From positions 3,940,853-4,004,852 of the forward strand of contig JANPWX010000247.1 in assembly GCA_024734555.1 (NCBI GenBank): a stretch of 64,000 nucleotides of DNA. Reading direction: 5' to 3'. The DNA comes from Trochalopteron elliotii (taxonomy: Eukaryota > Chordata > Aves > Passeriformes > Leiothrichidae). Below, one piece after another: positions 24,601-37,715 of the stretch (position 1 is its first letter; the number at the start of each line of letters is the position of its first letter). The translations under genes were made by a program, and so were the position numbers. Below the pieces are notes generated by a model. The model was not told the origin of the DNA. It did not search any database and saw only the letters and a program-made list of their open reading frames with translations.

Positions 24601-26015
24601 AAGCATTTAGCTCAATTAATAAGTCACAGGCAAGATTACCTTCCTCCTTTCACTTTCTTGCTAACTCAGGTGGATTCTCTTAGATTAGCAGATTGTTTTT
24701 TTACTTGTAGAAAGGAAGCAAAAATGGATTTCTTAAGGGATTTTAAATCATGTCCTTTCAGACTATGAAAATTTAGTGCATTATTTGTGAAGTCCTTTTC
24801 AGGCACTCAGTTGAAATGCAGTATTTAAAAGATGGACATAATTCCCAGATGTTTCACGATGAGGATGTGTATGATTTACAGACAACATGACTTCTTTGGA
24901 AAGGCAATTTTGAAATTAACTGACAAATCAAGCCTTTCACCTTTGTTGCCAACTGCTTTTCTAACTTCTTTTTCCATCGTAGGTGAAAATCTCACTTCTG
25001 CCTTGTTCACTTTTTGAATTGTTTCTTTCTTAGTTTTTACTAGATGGTTTATTTAATAAGTCAAAGGTAGTAACTGCAAAAATCTGCATTTCTTTCCATT
25101 GCTACAAAAACAGTCTGGGATAAAATCCCATCAAGTCAGAAACCTGAATCAGCCTCCATTCTTGGATTCCTCCACCCCACTTCTCAATTCTTAGATTCTC
25201 AGCAGTCCACCAGCACTCCAATGTGTATATGACACCTTGAAGAGAGCAAAAGTCAGGACCAGAGCCAGGCACATTGCTTGTCATAAGCAGTGAGGGGAGT
25301 TCTGGTTTGGAATTTTGTTTATTTGTTCATTGGTTGGTTTGGTTTGGGTTTTTTTTTTTTTAGCATTACCAAGGAAGAGCAAAATTTGATTTTTGATAAT
25401 TTTGGGCTGTGCAATGGAAACTGAGGGGATGGTAGTGTTCTTGTTGCACCACAGGATGCTGTGTAGTCCAAAAAAGACAGACAGAAATGGAATCCAGAAT
25501 TCATTGACTACAGCACAAAAGCAGCATAATCAAATTGTGTATAAACGAAGGAGATCCAACACTTGATAATTTCTCATTTGACTTTATCATCAAAATTGCT
25601 TTTCTATTCTGGGTGAAAATCCTGTATTAGACAGTTGACTAGAACTGAGAAAGTGTCTATATGACCAAATGCCATCAGAATACAGATAAGGGGTTTCAGA
25701 TTTCAAAATCTTACTAGATCCTTGAAGTTTCTGGAAAGAAGGATTTACAGAGGAGTCATTCAGCATTTTCTGTTGGATTGTCAATTAGTTTCCATTTGAC
25801 AGACTTGACAGTAGCTCCTGAAAAAAGTGAAAACTTCACAGTGCAATAGGTGAGGTATCTATTTTTAATAGTTTTTGGTTTGCAAGAAGAATGTCACTCA
25901 AATACTGTTTTGGCCAAGACCTTGCATGTCAGTAACTGGTTTTAGAATGGTTTTATGTCTTTAAGGAGATTTAATATGGTCAAAGGGTTAATTTTTCTCA
26001 TTTTACAAGGTGAGA
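21617..26015. other. Unique sequence with a GC-richer patch at 22560-23230; no gene recognised
   Basis: Most of this stretch is ordinary AT-rich DNA. The patch from about 22560 to 23230 is visibly richer in G+C and in CAG/CTG words and contains several CpGs, but no long frame, no transposon signature and no convincing splice-bounded exon. It ends near a TGAGTCA-type AP-1 word (about 23230). It could be a regulatory region or an old, unrecognised repeat. Confidence 0.45.
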
Positions 26016-26039
26016 GGGTGGGGTGGGGGGCGGGAGGGG
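26016..26039 (+). other. G-quadruplex motif with single-nucleotide loops
   Basis: Five G runs of 3, 4, 6, 3 and 4 are separated by single bases (T, T, C, A). This exceeds the standard rule of four runs of three or more G with short loops. One-nucleotide loops favour very stable parallel quadruplexes. It is isolated in AT-rich DNA with no gene, promoter or CpG island next to it. Confidence 0.85.
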
Positions 26040-28245
26040 AAACACCCACCAAGTTTTTTTCTTTACTACAACTTCTGAATGAAAAGAAAGATTTTCAAAA
26101 TTAGCATTTATCAACTTGAGGTCCATACACCCCATTGAGGCATTCAACATGTACTGATTAGGTGTATGCACCTAATTTTTTTTCAAGATATGGAGTACAC
26201 TTCTGCTTTAAGAAACCACTCTATGACTATTTCCACATCAGGAGGGTTTCAAAGGTAAATAGAATTAATTGTTTCTGGAGATAGATATCTCTTTTCATCA
26301 GCTATGGAGGAAATCTAGGTGGCTAAACTGAACCAATCTGATGCATCTATTGCTGTAAGGAGTATGTCTATGGTGGTATTAGTAATCACAGCCCCACACC
26401 TATCGTTAAGAAAGAGGTGAAAGGAGTTGCCTGTGGACATGTAGAACACCTACAAACAGAGATAAGAGCTGAATTCAGAAGAGCAAGTTTATGGTCCTAA
26501 CACTGTGCAAAGAATTGCCATCCTTTAATGTGCATGCAAATGTGTTTTGCTTTCCCCAATTAGAGGTTAAATGTGTATTTACAAACCCAGAGGATCAAGA
26601 GAGTTGTTTCTCATTTTTTCATTTACTTCAATGCAAAAAGGTAACCTTCTCATACCATAGTTTTCCTTGTTTTGTTTTCTTCTTCTGTAATACTGTCTCT
26701 ATTCTTCCATTTATATTGTGGGCTCAAGTGAAACCACATCCCTCTTATCTTTTCTTTCTGATTAAACTTACTTAAGCTTCATACTTACTTAAGTTTCTTT
26801 CCTGCACCTATTTGAGATAGTAAGCAGCAAACACTACTTGCTTTTCCAAATTAAAAAGTAGGAGCAAAATGTCAGTACTACAAATGACACATAATTATTT
26901 CACTGTAGACTCCTGAGGATGAGGAAATTATAGGGTTAGGAAGCAAGAATGAAATAATTATATCTTTTAAAATATTTTATGAACAAAACCCTTTTCTTGT
27001 CCGGATTTCTCTGCTGAGCTTAAATGCTTCACTAGAAATTAATGATTAAATTAACTGCAGAAGTATGATTTTGGGTTTTTTTTTTAAGAATTAAGCAAGA
27101 ATATAAAGGTGGGATATTTTCTTATAATAAATCTTGCACTTGTACAATTTACACATATGAGCAGGTTTTCCAGCTGAGAACTGTTTTAAAAACCATATTT
27201 CTGAAAGTGGAATTATCTCCTAATGCAACATTCAGAGAAGGTAGCTAAACAAAGCAAAATGCAGAATACAGACAATAGCCCTAAAAAGGCAAATTACAGA
27301 TACTTGAATTTACCAACGGCTGAAGCTCCCATTCCTTGCTGAGTGACTTCTTACTTCATCAGGCTAAGGAAGTTGAGACAGCAAAGTTCAAAAGCTGCTA
27401 ACTCATGAAATGGCAAAGGTGAATGTTGTTTAAAGATAACATATATTCGACCAGTTCTTACATTCTCTACAAGTTGGAGATAAGACACTAATTGAGATAG
27501 ATCTTGAGACTGACTCATAACAAGAATATACTTCAGCTGCCTCTTTCCTTATGACTTAATCCTAATGCTTAAGTTAAAGTGAAGATAATAGTGACATTGT
27601 AGAGCTCAGGATGAAGCTTTGTAAGAGCAAAGTTGGCAAAGATTTTTTTGTTAAAAATGTCCACATCTTTGATTTTTTTCTGAAAGTTCCAAGTATGACT
27701 TATACAATTTAATTAAGCTACACTTTCAGTATCTAAAGTACATAAGTTACTTTCAACATTTGAAAAAAAAAAATAGACCATAGTACAGCAGTCCAGAATA
27801 ACTAAAGAATGTGTAGGAGTGTTTAGTTCTATCCTATCTTCTTGGTGACAAATGACATATGGAGAAGTTAACTACTATTCTCACTATATCTCAATTTCTC
27901 TTATATAAAAAAAGTTGGCATCAGGAGGTCACAATGAAAATGTAGAAAAACAACACATGTTTACAGCTTAAAAATATTTTGGTTAATTTGAAGAGGAGAC
28001 AGGATCTAAAGCTGCTGAAAAAAATCTGTTACAGTGGCTTCACAGGTATATCAACTTGCATATCTTGGCCCAAAATTAGTTGTTGTGCTCATGGCAAATT
28101 CTGGGGCCCTGTACATAGTTACAAAAGCCTCTGCCTTTTAATTAAAAATTCTAAAGTTAAATGTTAGTCTTGAACTTTTGCCAGCTCACAGAAACCATTT
28201 TGCAAGGGGAAGACTGGAATAGAGTTTTTTGGTTTTGTTTTTGGT
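26040..28245. other. AT-rich unique sequence, no gene recognised
   Basis: Only short chance frames are present, the longest 94 codons on the plus strand at 26491-26775, where T-rich DNA gives an F-rich product. No repeat family was recognised. Confidence 0.55.
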
Positions 28246-28326
28246 GGGGTTTTTTCATTGTTGTTGTTTGGGGGGTTGGGGGGAGGGGATTGTTTTGTTT
28301 ATTTTGTTGTTGTTGTTGTTGTTGTT
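28246..28326 (+). repeat. G-rich tract followed by (GTT)7 microsatellite
   Basis: Runs of 4, 6, 6 and 4 G occur at 28246-28249, 28270-28275, 28278-28283 and 28285-28288. Seven exact GTT units follow at 28306-28326. The three clustered runs have 1-2 nt loops, but the fourth lies 20 nt upstream, so this is a weaker quadruplex candidate than the one at 26016. The whole 120-bp neighbourhood is almost pure G and T on this strand. Confidence 0.8.
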
Positions 28327-28330
28327 TTCA

Positions 28331-31300
28331 TAAAGACTTTCAGGACCCTCCATGTAGAAATCACTAAGAAAAATGAAAATATTGAAAAAATCCTAACAAT
28401 TTATGAATTTTATATTTCGTCCCCATTAACATTTATTTAGTAATAAGAAAGAAAACTTATAAACCTTGTCTCCTGAATTTAAGTTTCGTGTTTATTTGTC
28501 TTCTGTTAATGCTCACATTCCTTGGGCCATCTAAAAATATCCCTCAAATATAAGATCAGTTGACTGAGCAAAATAAATGGGATATATTCTATTTTCCAAA
28601 GAAATTATTAAGACATTCAATTAAAGAGTTTTTATTACCTTACAGATCAATAACTAAACCATAACAGTATTTTTATTGATAAGACATGTACAAACACATT
28701 ATCGGTTCCCCAGTCTTGGTCTATCTTTTCTGCTGAGTTGGAAATTGCCTAAAAACAATGATGATGTGTTCAGTGATTTAAACTTTCCATCATTTCCTGC
28801 CATGACTGGATTTAGATGCATCTTTTCCAGGCAAAATGCAAACATGCAGAAGAAAGTGGAAATGAAAAGTAAAGCAGACCAAAAAAAAAAACAACAAAAC
28901 CCCCCCCCCAGTGTTTCTAAGCACTAAATGGCATCAGATAAAGCTTAGTTCTCAAACAAAAGAAACAAAAAAATGATAAAACATACACACAGAAGAAAAA
29001 AACCAAAAATCACAAAATTATCTTAGTGGATATAAGATGGATGACAGTGTTCCCCTGAGCTGAAACACTCAGATCAGCCTAGGGAGCACATGTGCTTCTC
29101 AAGAGCATTTCTCAGAGAGCTTCATAGGTCTCTGAACAGGCTGGAAATGTGAAAAATGAAGTGGTCCTCAAGTCCTGCTTCTTCTCCTTTTCATTTAAAG
29201 CCCCCAAGTGGCATTTGCACAACACACATGGTCCCTACAGTTGAATGAGCTCTTCAGCAAAATCAACAGCACTAACCAGCAAATTAAAGTTGTGGGTGAG
29301 TCTGATCTTAATTAACTTCTGCTTAGGCCAGTATCTCCAATTGGCTATGGCAGAATTAAATTTAGTCTGTACAGGGTTTTAATCACAATAGGATATATTT
29401 ATGTTGAATTTTGACCACCTTGAAGACTTTACGTTTTTTTATATCTCCTGTCTTCAGCAACCTACCCACATCCTTACTTTCTCCTCTCCTGAAATAGCCA
29501 TTAGGAACTTTGCTATAAATCTAAAGAATCATGGTGCATGAGAAATTTCCCTAAAAAGGACATTTAAAAATCTTTTCCTTAAGAAAAAAATTAACAAAAA
29601 TTCCCCCATACAGAAGGACTTTTTTTGCAAAAAAGTTTGCAAATTTTTCCATTTACAAATAATTAATCTGAACATCTTAGTCACCTAAAGTCTTTTCCTT
29701 TTTGCTTTAGTCTTTTCTGCTTTCTTATATTCTAGTTGTGTTTCCCCATTTTTTTCTTTCTTTTTATACCTCTTAGAGTCAACATCGTTTTAGTAGTGTT
29801 AAGAATGCTCAGGTAAATGAGAGCAGGAACAGCTTATTACTGCTGGGATGGATCATTATAGACTCATTGCATTCCTCAGCAAGGGTGTGTAATTTCTGTA
29901 CCATTTCACCTTTCAGGCCTGTTGTTTAAAATAACATTTTAATAACAAATCCACAAGACAAACAGGGGAGAAAAGTTTGGGTAAAGGCCAGCAACTTTTT
30001 CTTCATCTCCATGGAAAATGTGAATGTTTAATGCCTGTACAAGGCTTTACTGACTGCTTTTAAGCTATTCAAACCATGACTTTTCGTTCCTGTTCCTCAG
30101 CCAAGCAAAGATGAAAGAACAGAGGTGACCAGGTAGAAGTGCAAGTCCTAACCCATTTACCTTTCTTGCACTAGACCTTGCCCCATTCAATTTGTTTCTG
30201 AGAGGACAAGGGTGCCCATTACCCAGTGTAGCAAAAAACAATATATGCATACATTATTGTGTTTCAGAGGGAGTAATTTAACCTATTTAACATCTGCTCT
30301 GCTCCACTGTTTTCACCTGTGTTTTTCCTGAGATGTGGGAAGTGCAGGTGTCTAGCATTACTTTCTTGACTTCAGTGTTGTTGTTCTAAAAACAGGGCAA
30401 CCACCTTGTTCACACAGGCCTGTAGAGTACAGGAAACAGCCTGCCAAGTGCAATTTCCTCAGAGAAATTCCTGTTGGACTCAAGTGCCACCCACTGTCTT
30501 CTTTCTGAACTGGATTTTGCTTTTTCTCTGTCAGCATCAACTCAAAGTAATTCATTTGAACTATGCAATTACATGAGCTAAGGGATGGAAAGTCATTCTT
30601 GAAAGTCATTCTTCATAGCTTCTCACTAACCCATCTGAGAAAATGCCATCACAGTCTTTTTGCACAAGTGCACTCTTTCAAGGCAATCAGGGGAGAGGGA
30701 AAGAAAAAGTGGAACAGTTTGAAGTGTCATCTACATACACATAAAAGGCAAGGTAATGAAGTAGATGTGAACTTTTCTCAGAAGATCCTACTAACTAATT
30801 CATCTTTCTTGAAGTAGTTCATGCACCTTATGGTTTTGTTTACTGCAGCATATTACAAACATCTCCCCGAGAACCCTCTGGTTCTCTTCCTGGAAACAGG
30901 GATTGGCACCAAATGAAGTTTCAAAGTGCCTCAGAAGCATAAGATGTAAGCACTAAGAAAGACTTTTGGGACCAAGTCACGTACAGGCTGATTAAAGTTG
31001 CATTACCCATGCCCTGAGGAGCCAAGATAGACTTGTAAACCAGGTTTAGTGTTGTCAGCCTCAAGACGAGATTGGGTGCAAGTGCTGTCACTTCTTCCCT
31101 GGGCCTGTTTTACAAACCAGTTCCTATTTCCTGACAATGAAAAGGCAATGTTTGGTCCTTCATGTATTCTCAGTACAAAGCTATCATAAAAAAATCTACT
31201 GAACATCAATAAAAATCTAACATAAACTCCGCTCCTCTCCTGTGAAACTTCACTCCTTTTCTCTGTTGCTCATTTTAAAAAGAAATATATTATTTAAGCC

Positions 31301-33630
31301 AGATTCATGTTCTTTGTAATAAATTGTTGAGGTCAAGCTGGTTGTCATCAAGCTGGAGGATGAGCACAACCCACTGGGGTGGGTTTTAGTATGAAAGCAG
31401 AAAGCCCCTCACTGCCTGATGCAATTACCTGGTTAGATTTGCTTTGCTTTGTGATGCTGTCCTACAAAAAAGAAATAGCTCTAGAAAAGACTGTATACAT
31501 ATCTCCTCTGGTCACTGGCAGCATAAGATGAATAGGTCTTGGCCTCAGTCCAGCATCAGGCTCTGTCTTCCTCATGCACACAGTGCATCATGATGGCACT
31601 CCTCACTGGAGGCAAACATTAACTCAGCTCACCTCAGCCAGCACAGCACGTGTGCACAGTAGCTTTAGAAAGTATCGGGCAGGGTATTCTTACAACACAC
31701 CTTTTGTCTGAGAAAAAAACACACATTCTTAGGCTACATATGAGTAAGTTCAGCCTCTGGAATTTTGGATGCTGACTGCTCCTTTGAGGAATGTGTTTTG
31801 CTCTGTCAGGGGGTACATCACATATTTATTACATTGGTCAAGAAAGTGCGAGTTTAACAGTGGTAAGTGGGTGCAATTGAGCCTAAGTGAGTGTGAAGAA
31901 GTCTAAAGCTGGCTCATTTTACTTGGCAGAGGTGCAGGTTAATATAGAAGACTTCTTTAATTTACACCTTCACACTTCCTCACATCCTCTTGTGTGTTGC
32001 AAAAGAGCAATTTCTGCAACTCTTTTAACTCACACACTGCCTGTGATTGTGTAATTCGCAGTCCTTTAGGCACCACATCTGGGTCCTGCAGGCTGCATCT
32101 CCAGCCAGAGCAAGGCCAGACAGCTGTTCCCAACTCACCCATAACAGCTCCTGCTCAATCAGCTCCATCTGCACATTAATAGGAGATTATTAAGGACACA
32201 AGGCATAATATTTGCATTTGTTTTTCTTAAACATTTCTTGTAAACCACAGTGCTGGTAGTTGACAAGTTTATAAACTGAAGTTAGAAAAGCAGCCCCCTG
32301 TGACTGCCACAGATATGTGAAGGAGAGTGTTAAGATACTGGTGAAATCATGACAATTTACTCTGGTGTCTGGTGAAAGTCCAAGTTAACAAATTTCCTCC
32401 TCCACATCTCTATTGCTATTTTTAATTCTTTTCTTGCTAGCTGAAGCAAACTCCCACCCCAACAACCACAGACCAGTTTGTTTATCATATTTTCATGATA
32501 TGAATGACCACTGATTAATAAAAAACCTTGTGAGAAAAGGTTCTGACAGTATTAATAGAGGCTGTCAGACCTTACATTCAGTGATGAGAGCTCCTTTAGG
32601 GTGGTTATTTTTTATTTATCTTTTTAATTTTGGGGGTTGGTGTTTTTGGGTACATATCCCTCAAGGTGGGAAAGATGGCAGGCACAGAAAACCTCTGTTT
32701 CACTTCACTGGGTACTTTGCCATTGTAACAAGTGTTTTTCCTTTACTGAGTGGTGTTCTAAAGTCACAGGGCAGTAGAAGCATTTTGGAACACATAACTT
32801 ACAGAGACAGCGCTACTGTTGGGTAAGAAGGGGCAAAGGAGGAGGCATTAAACTGGAAATATCCTAAGGACAATTATTTAATATTGAAAGGTGGTTGCTT
32901 TTTCCTGATACTAAATAAGCATAATTACAGTTCCCACCAACTTCTAAAAATGTGTTCACTTTTACTGGGATAATGACATTTTGAACTTACATCACCATTC
33001 ATACTGGAATCTCAAGGCCCTCAATAAATGCAAAATGTACTCTCCTAATGGATCTTTTTGATGTGGTTCCACTCTATTCTTCTTTGTAAACAAATTGAAG
33101 CACCAGATGACTACAGAGTTTGCCCAATCACACATCGAGTGAGTCCTGAATCTCAGAATTAGAGCCAGAGGTCCATTTTCCTAGTGTCTATCCATAATGT
33201 AATTATTAGATTTCTTTTTTTAATTTTAAAAAGCTACAAAAAAGGAAAATGTATATAGCATAATCAAAATCTGGATTATACACATATAGTATTATCTATA
33301 TTATAATATAGATATTTTAGAAAATTCAGTAATAAAGGGCTGATGATGAATAGTATTCTTTTCTCCTTGCTCTGCTGAGTTTTCTCCACTTGTAGTTCTT
33401 CTATAATTTTGACAGCAAGTTCTTTAGAAAGTGATCACTCTAAATACAATGTACAACATTCATTTGTTGTGCCTTTTTCTGTCCATCAAATCTGTACTTT
33501 CTGATTCACTTTCTGACTCACTGCAGTTTTACTCTACTATCACTGAATTGAAATCAATTTTGTCTGTCTGGCATTTTACTATTTCCAGTGAAAAGCTGCA
33601 GTTACTTGACCAAAATAGAGTCTGAGGAGA
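28331..33630. other. AT-rich unique sequence, no gene recognised
   Basis: No domain-bearing frame or transposon was seen. A (A)10/(C)10 simple tract lies at 28881-28909. A perfect 22-bp palindrome of A, T, G and C lies at 33293-33314. A short exon-like segment at 29241-29295 is described among the findings. Confidence 0.5.
33293..33314. repeat. Perfect 22-bp AT-rich palindrome
   Basis: The sequence is its own reverse complement across 22 bp, centred between 33303 and 33304, with no loop. Such sites can extrude as small cruciforms in supercoiled DNA. In AT-rich DNA they also arise by chance. Confidence 0.85.
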
Positions 33631-33634
33631 GATG

Positions 33635-33665
33635 GTGTGTGTGTATGTGTATGCTTGTGTGTGTG
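33635..33665. repeat. Interrupted (GT)n dinucleotide microsatellite
   Basis: GT units run for about 31 bp with interruptions (GTAT, ATGCTT). This is an imperfect CA/TG-type microsatellite, likely of low polymorphism because of the interruptions. Confidence 0.9.
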
Positions 33666-33874
33666 CATGAAAAGAGGAGAAAGAGAACAGAAAGGTCCTT
33701 GTATTAGATTCAAGAATTTTCATTAAATTGTTAACATGGAAGCATATGTAGATGACAATTTGGTTTTTTGAGGAGCTAACTTCAAATTCAGGTCAGGTTA
33801 AGGCCAAAACTGGCTTGATGGGCTCCTTGAAAAGGTGATGTTTTCCATTACACAAATACATGTTTACTGATAAT

Positions 33875-33913
33875 TCATGGCAGGCTCCTGTCTTCAGGAG
33901 CCTGATGCCATGA
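33875..33913. repeat. Bulged 16-bp hairpin with 4-nt loop
   Basis: The 10-bp arms CAGGCTCCTG (33881-33890) and CAGGAGCCTG (33895-33904) enclose the loop TCTT. The stem continues outward with TCATGG (33875-33880) pairing CCATGA (33908-33913), separated by a 3-nt bulge ATG on the right arm. This is the most GC-rich perfect stem noticed in the window. It is shorter than a microRNA precursor and lies about 40 bp from the edge of the open-frame-rich block. Confidence 0.8.
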
Positions 33914-33953
33914 GTAGGAGACAGGAAAAAAACACAGGGAACCTCTGATGAAG

Positions 33954-34828
33954 TTATACCCTTATGGTTTTGACAAATAGTTGAAGAGGTATGCATACAA
34001 AAAGGGAAATAGCACCCCACAGTGAAGACTGAGAACTACAACTAGAAGAAATTCTGCTTTTCCTAAAGGTTATCCAGGACACATATTTCAAAACATAGAT
34101 CACCTGAAATCTAGTTTGCTGATTTGAGTCCAGGACTCTCCTAGATCTTTGTCCAGTGCCTATTCCAACTGTATTCCTAGGAACTCCATGGTCACCTACA
34201 AATAAGAGCACACTATGTGCTCTAGGTGAGTCCAGAATGATAATAATTTCATCTGGTAAGAAACTACATAATCCTGCTCTCTTCATCTTCCCCAGGTACT
34301 CCTTTGAAAGGTCAGAAGCCACAGAAGTCCAACCTCTGTGCTTGCCAAAGGTCCATTTGGAAGGAATAACCTTCAGCTTTGAACTGGGGTCCTGCTGTTT
34401 CACAATGTACAAGTTAAAGGAGGATGAATGGCTGCTGGAAAGGCCTTTCCTCACTGGCCATTTCACTGCTGAGTCTCAGTGCTCCTCTGAAACTAAAGGT
34501 GTTAGCCTGGTCATTTGCTGTGGCATTGGAACAGGAGGATCCAAACTCTTCTCAGCCCAGATGCAAAATCTGAACTTTTCTGCATTAGCAGAATTTGCCT
34601 GTGACACTTCATGTCTCCACAAAACAAAAATCTGAAATCAGATAGCTCTGAACATTGTTTTCTGGTTTCCTCCAAGGCTGTCCTAGTAAGAATGTGTTCA
34701 CTGACAAACTGATTAAAGTCTGCAAAGTGAGGAAGGCGAAGTCCAAGGAATATCTTACAGGACTGAGTTGATATATTTTCAGATATATAGAGCTTTGATA
34801 AACAGAATCTGCCTCTTTTTCTTTGCAA
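33954..34828. other. Open-frame-rich block on both strands; possible relic coding sequence
   Basis: The window's two longest open frames overlap here: 170 codons on the minus strand (34466-33954) and 159 codons on the plus strand (34156-34635). A further 105-codon minus-strand frame (34828-34511) lies just upstream of the first in another phase. Together the minus strand is open for nearly 875 bp with one apparent frame change. The plus frame has balanced composition rather than homopolymer-driven codons. I recognise no domain, signal peptide or membrane segment in either. Possibilities are a processed pseudogene, a decayed transposon gene, or chance in a locally stop-poor segment. Overlapping open frames on opposite strands are correlated, so the two are not independent evidence. 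Confidence 0.35.
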
Positions 34829-37665
34829 AAAAAATTATATTATTTGTTGAAATAGATTTGAAGAATTGATAATTCCAGATATGGATAAAATTGGAACCTG
34901 CTTCTCCTTTATACTGCTTGATTTTTCTCTAACTTTAAAAAATAAAATAGGCTACAAGTAGGAATTAGCCTGAACCATCCACAGAAAAAAATCTCCCTAA
35001 CTCAGCACCAACAAAATTTAATCCTATGCACTTTTTAACCTGGAGTTAAAATCCATGCTTGCAATACACATCTTGTAGGAAGACTGCAAACAGAGCTGCT
35101 TGAGTCCTGTGCACTGGTACTTTTCCATGCTTACATCAGAAGGAAATAAGTCCTACAAAAAATAGGAGGCAAAAAATTATCCCTAAGAGAGTCTTGAAAT
35201 GTTCCTCCAGATACATGTATATGCAGATGTCACAAGTATGCAAATGTAAAAGCATGTTTTCCATCACAGATGTGAGGTTCTGAGAATAAACTATAATGTG
35301 AAGCCTTGCTCTATTGAGAGCTAGTGCCCTTAGTGCTGAAAGCACAAAATAAAGAGGCTTTTGTGTAAGTGAAAAAAAAATCAAATCATATATTATCATC
35401 AAAAAAAAAATCAAAATTGAACATAATGCTGGCACAGCAGAGTATTAAGGAAATGTGCAAAACCTTGTAAATATTTTCAGATTAGCATCAGGATGACAGT
35501 AAAAGTGAAACACAAGATTGGTTTGCAGTGAGGTAAAGCTATACCAGCTGTCATAGAAGGCCTTAAAAAATTAACTGCTGGGTATTGGTGGAAATGTTAT
35601 GAAGCTTTTGATTCAGGATGAATTCTAGCACAAGCGTTTGTTAATCCACCGTTTCACATTAGAGGAACATGACACATTTATCTGTTTCATGTTATCCAAT
35701 ACACTACAGATCAAACCACACTAAATGCAGCTGAAAATCATTAAACATGGATGGAAATTGGTGGCGATAATGACAAGATTTTTAATGGTTTTGTTTTTAA
35801 GTAGATATTAAAATTTTAATCAAATATTTAGCATTTTCAGTCAACTCAGTAGTATTCATACTGATTATTTGTCATCATTCCCTCTCCTATTTTAACCATA
35901 CAACCAAAGAACAGATATATCACATGATCAACTACTTAGGGAGAACAGTGACTAATTAAAATGAATAATTCAAGGACTATGCATATCAAAACACTTTTAA
36001 AGTTCTCACAGGCATTGCCAAATTAAAAACAAGCAGAAAACCCACAGGCAACAGTCATTGTAATGATGTCTTCAGTGATGTTTTTTGGCACTACATAGCC
36101 GCTCAAATTTTGAGGGTCTTTATGAATCTCTATATACTTTTAGAAATATGTAAACAATCTCTAACTGCTCTAACAGCACTTGATGCAGTGGATCCAAGAA
36201 AGATTCCCTGTATTGTGAAAGCTGGAAGAATATTTTCTTTGAGATTTCCTATAAACTGCTCTTTGAACAATCTAAATGTGGTAATATTGCAATAGTGCTG
36301 TGAAGGCATGAGCTAGGGAAGAATTCTGAAGAGGGGTAAGGTGATGAAGGCAGAGTTTCTCCAAGTGGATGGCTTGCTTATTTTCATTTGAAATGGATCC
36401 TTGTCTTGCTAATGAGGTTTGTAGCTGTTTTCTTAAAGATAATCTCAGAAAGGTGCCTCTCAATATTTCCAATCTAAATATAGAAAACTAATAGCATATC
36501 ATGAATCAAAGCTCAAAACTGCACAGAAAAATTAATATTTTTTACAAATTGACTATGTTTACCAGCCTCAGACTTGTGCACGTACACTCCAGCATCAAAA
36601 TATTTCTGCATGTTCTGTGGGCTCAATATTCATAAGCAGAAGGAATTTGCTGCCTAAGTATACCAGTGTTAATTATGAAGTTATTAATCACATAGTTCAG
36701 TGTCAAGCATTCCAAGAGTAAGAGCAAAGCAGGAACAGAAGAGCAATTTCTTTTATGGTCTTATGGTAAGAAGGCACTCCACAATGATAGAAGATGTCTA
36801 AAGACTTACATTCTACATTCTGCACTTTGGCCAGGTCAAGTAAAAACAGAGTGAGAAGTAATCCCAAAACCAGAAGAAAAAACGCTTAGTGCACACTATT
36901 CTCAATCTTGCCTATATAGCCTTGTCTACCTGAAATACTAGGTAGCTTTAAAGTTTCCCCACTCTATTTAATCAACTCTAGAAGTTTATAAGAAATTAAA
37001 TGGTATTTGTAGTACAAAGTGCTGCTTGCAAGCTAGCAAGAGTTATTTGTGCCTATTGGCACAACTGTGATAGCCTTTTCCAGTATAAGCTGGCCTGTTT
37101 CCTTTTCCCTCCTCATAATTAATACAGAAGTTGATTGCATCTGGTTTGCAATTCACAGGAGGAAGAGTAATAGCAATGTATCTGCCCACCACTATTATCC
37201 AGCATAGCAGCACTTCATTCAAAAATGCCAATGATAAGCTCTTCTGCATGGCACAAATCTTCTTCAAGTAATAGATAACCAGCTGGTATTTCTAAACTAG
37301 TCTTGATGACGTGATTTCTAGATTGCAGGAATGCATCCTTACGGGCTGCCAATACAAGCAGTTAACAGTTTGTCCCGGCATTGCAGTTTCCTTCTGGATG
37401 TAGCTCCATCATATCTGTCTCCCATGGCATGAAAAGAGAAGGTAACAATGTGATTACTATGAGTGAAACCCTCCTCACTTAATAATCTGGCTAAGACATC
37501 AGGGCTTTGGAGGTGAGGATCACAGGAAGTGCCTCTATAGCAGAAACAAAAAAAAAAAAAAGGTTTCTCTGTTCTTCATATCAGATAAAACAGAAACTGC
37601 AAGTTTGGGGGATTGTGCAGGATGTTTTTGTGTCAACTGGACACTCAGTAAAAGGAAAAACAAGT

Positions 37666-37715
37666 GATGAGCTGTGGAAGATTTGTATTAAAGATGAGTT
37701 GTGGAAGATTTGACT
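37666..37715. repeat. Imperfect 27-bp tandem duplication, two copies
   Basis: GATGAGCTGTGGAAGATTTG at 37666 recurs with one change (GAGTTG) at 37693. It is a local duplication without coding meaning. Confidence 0.8.
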
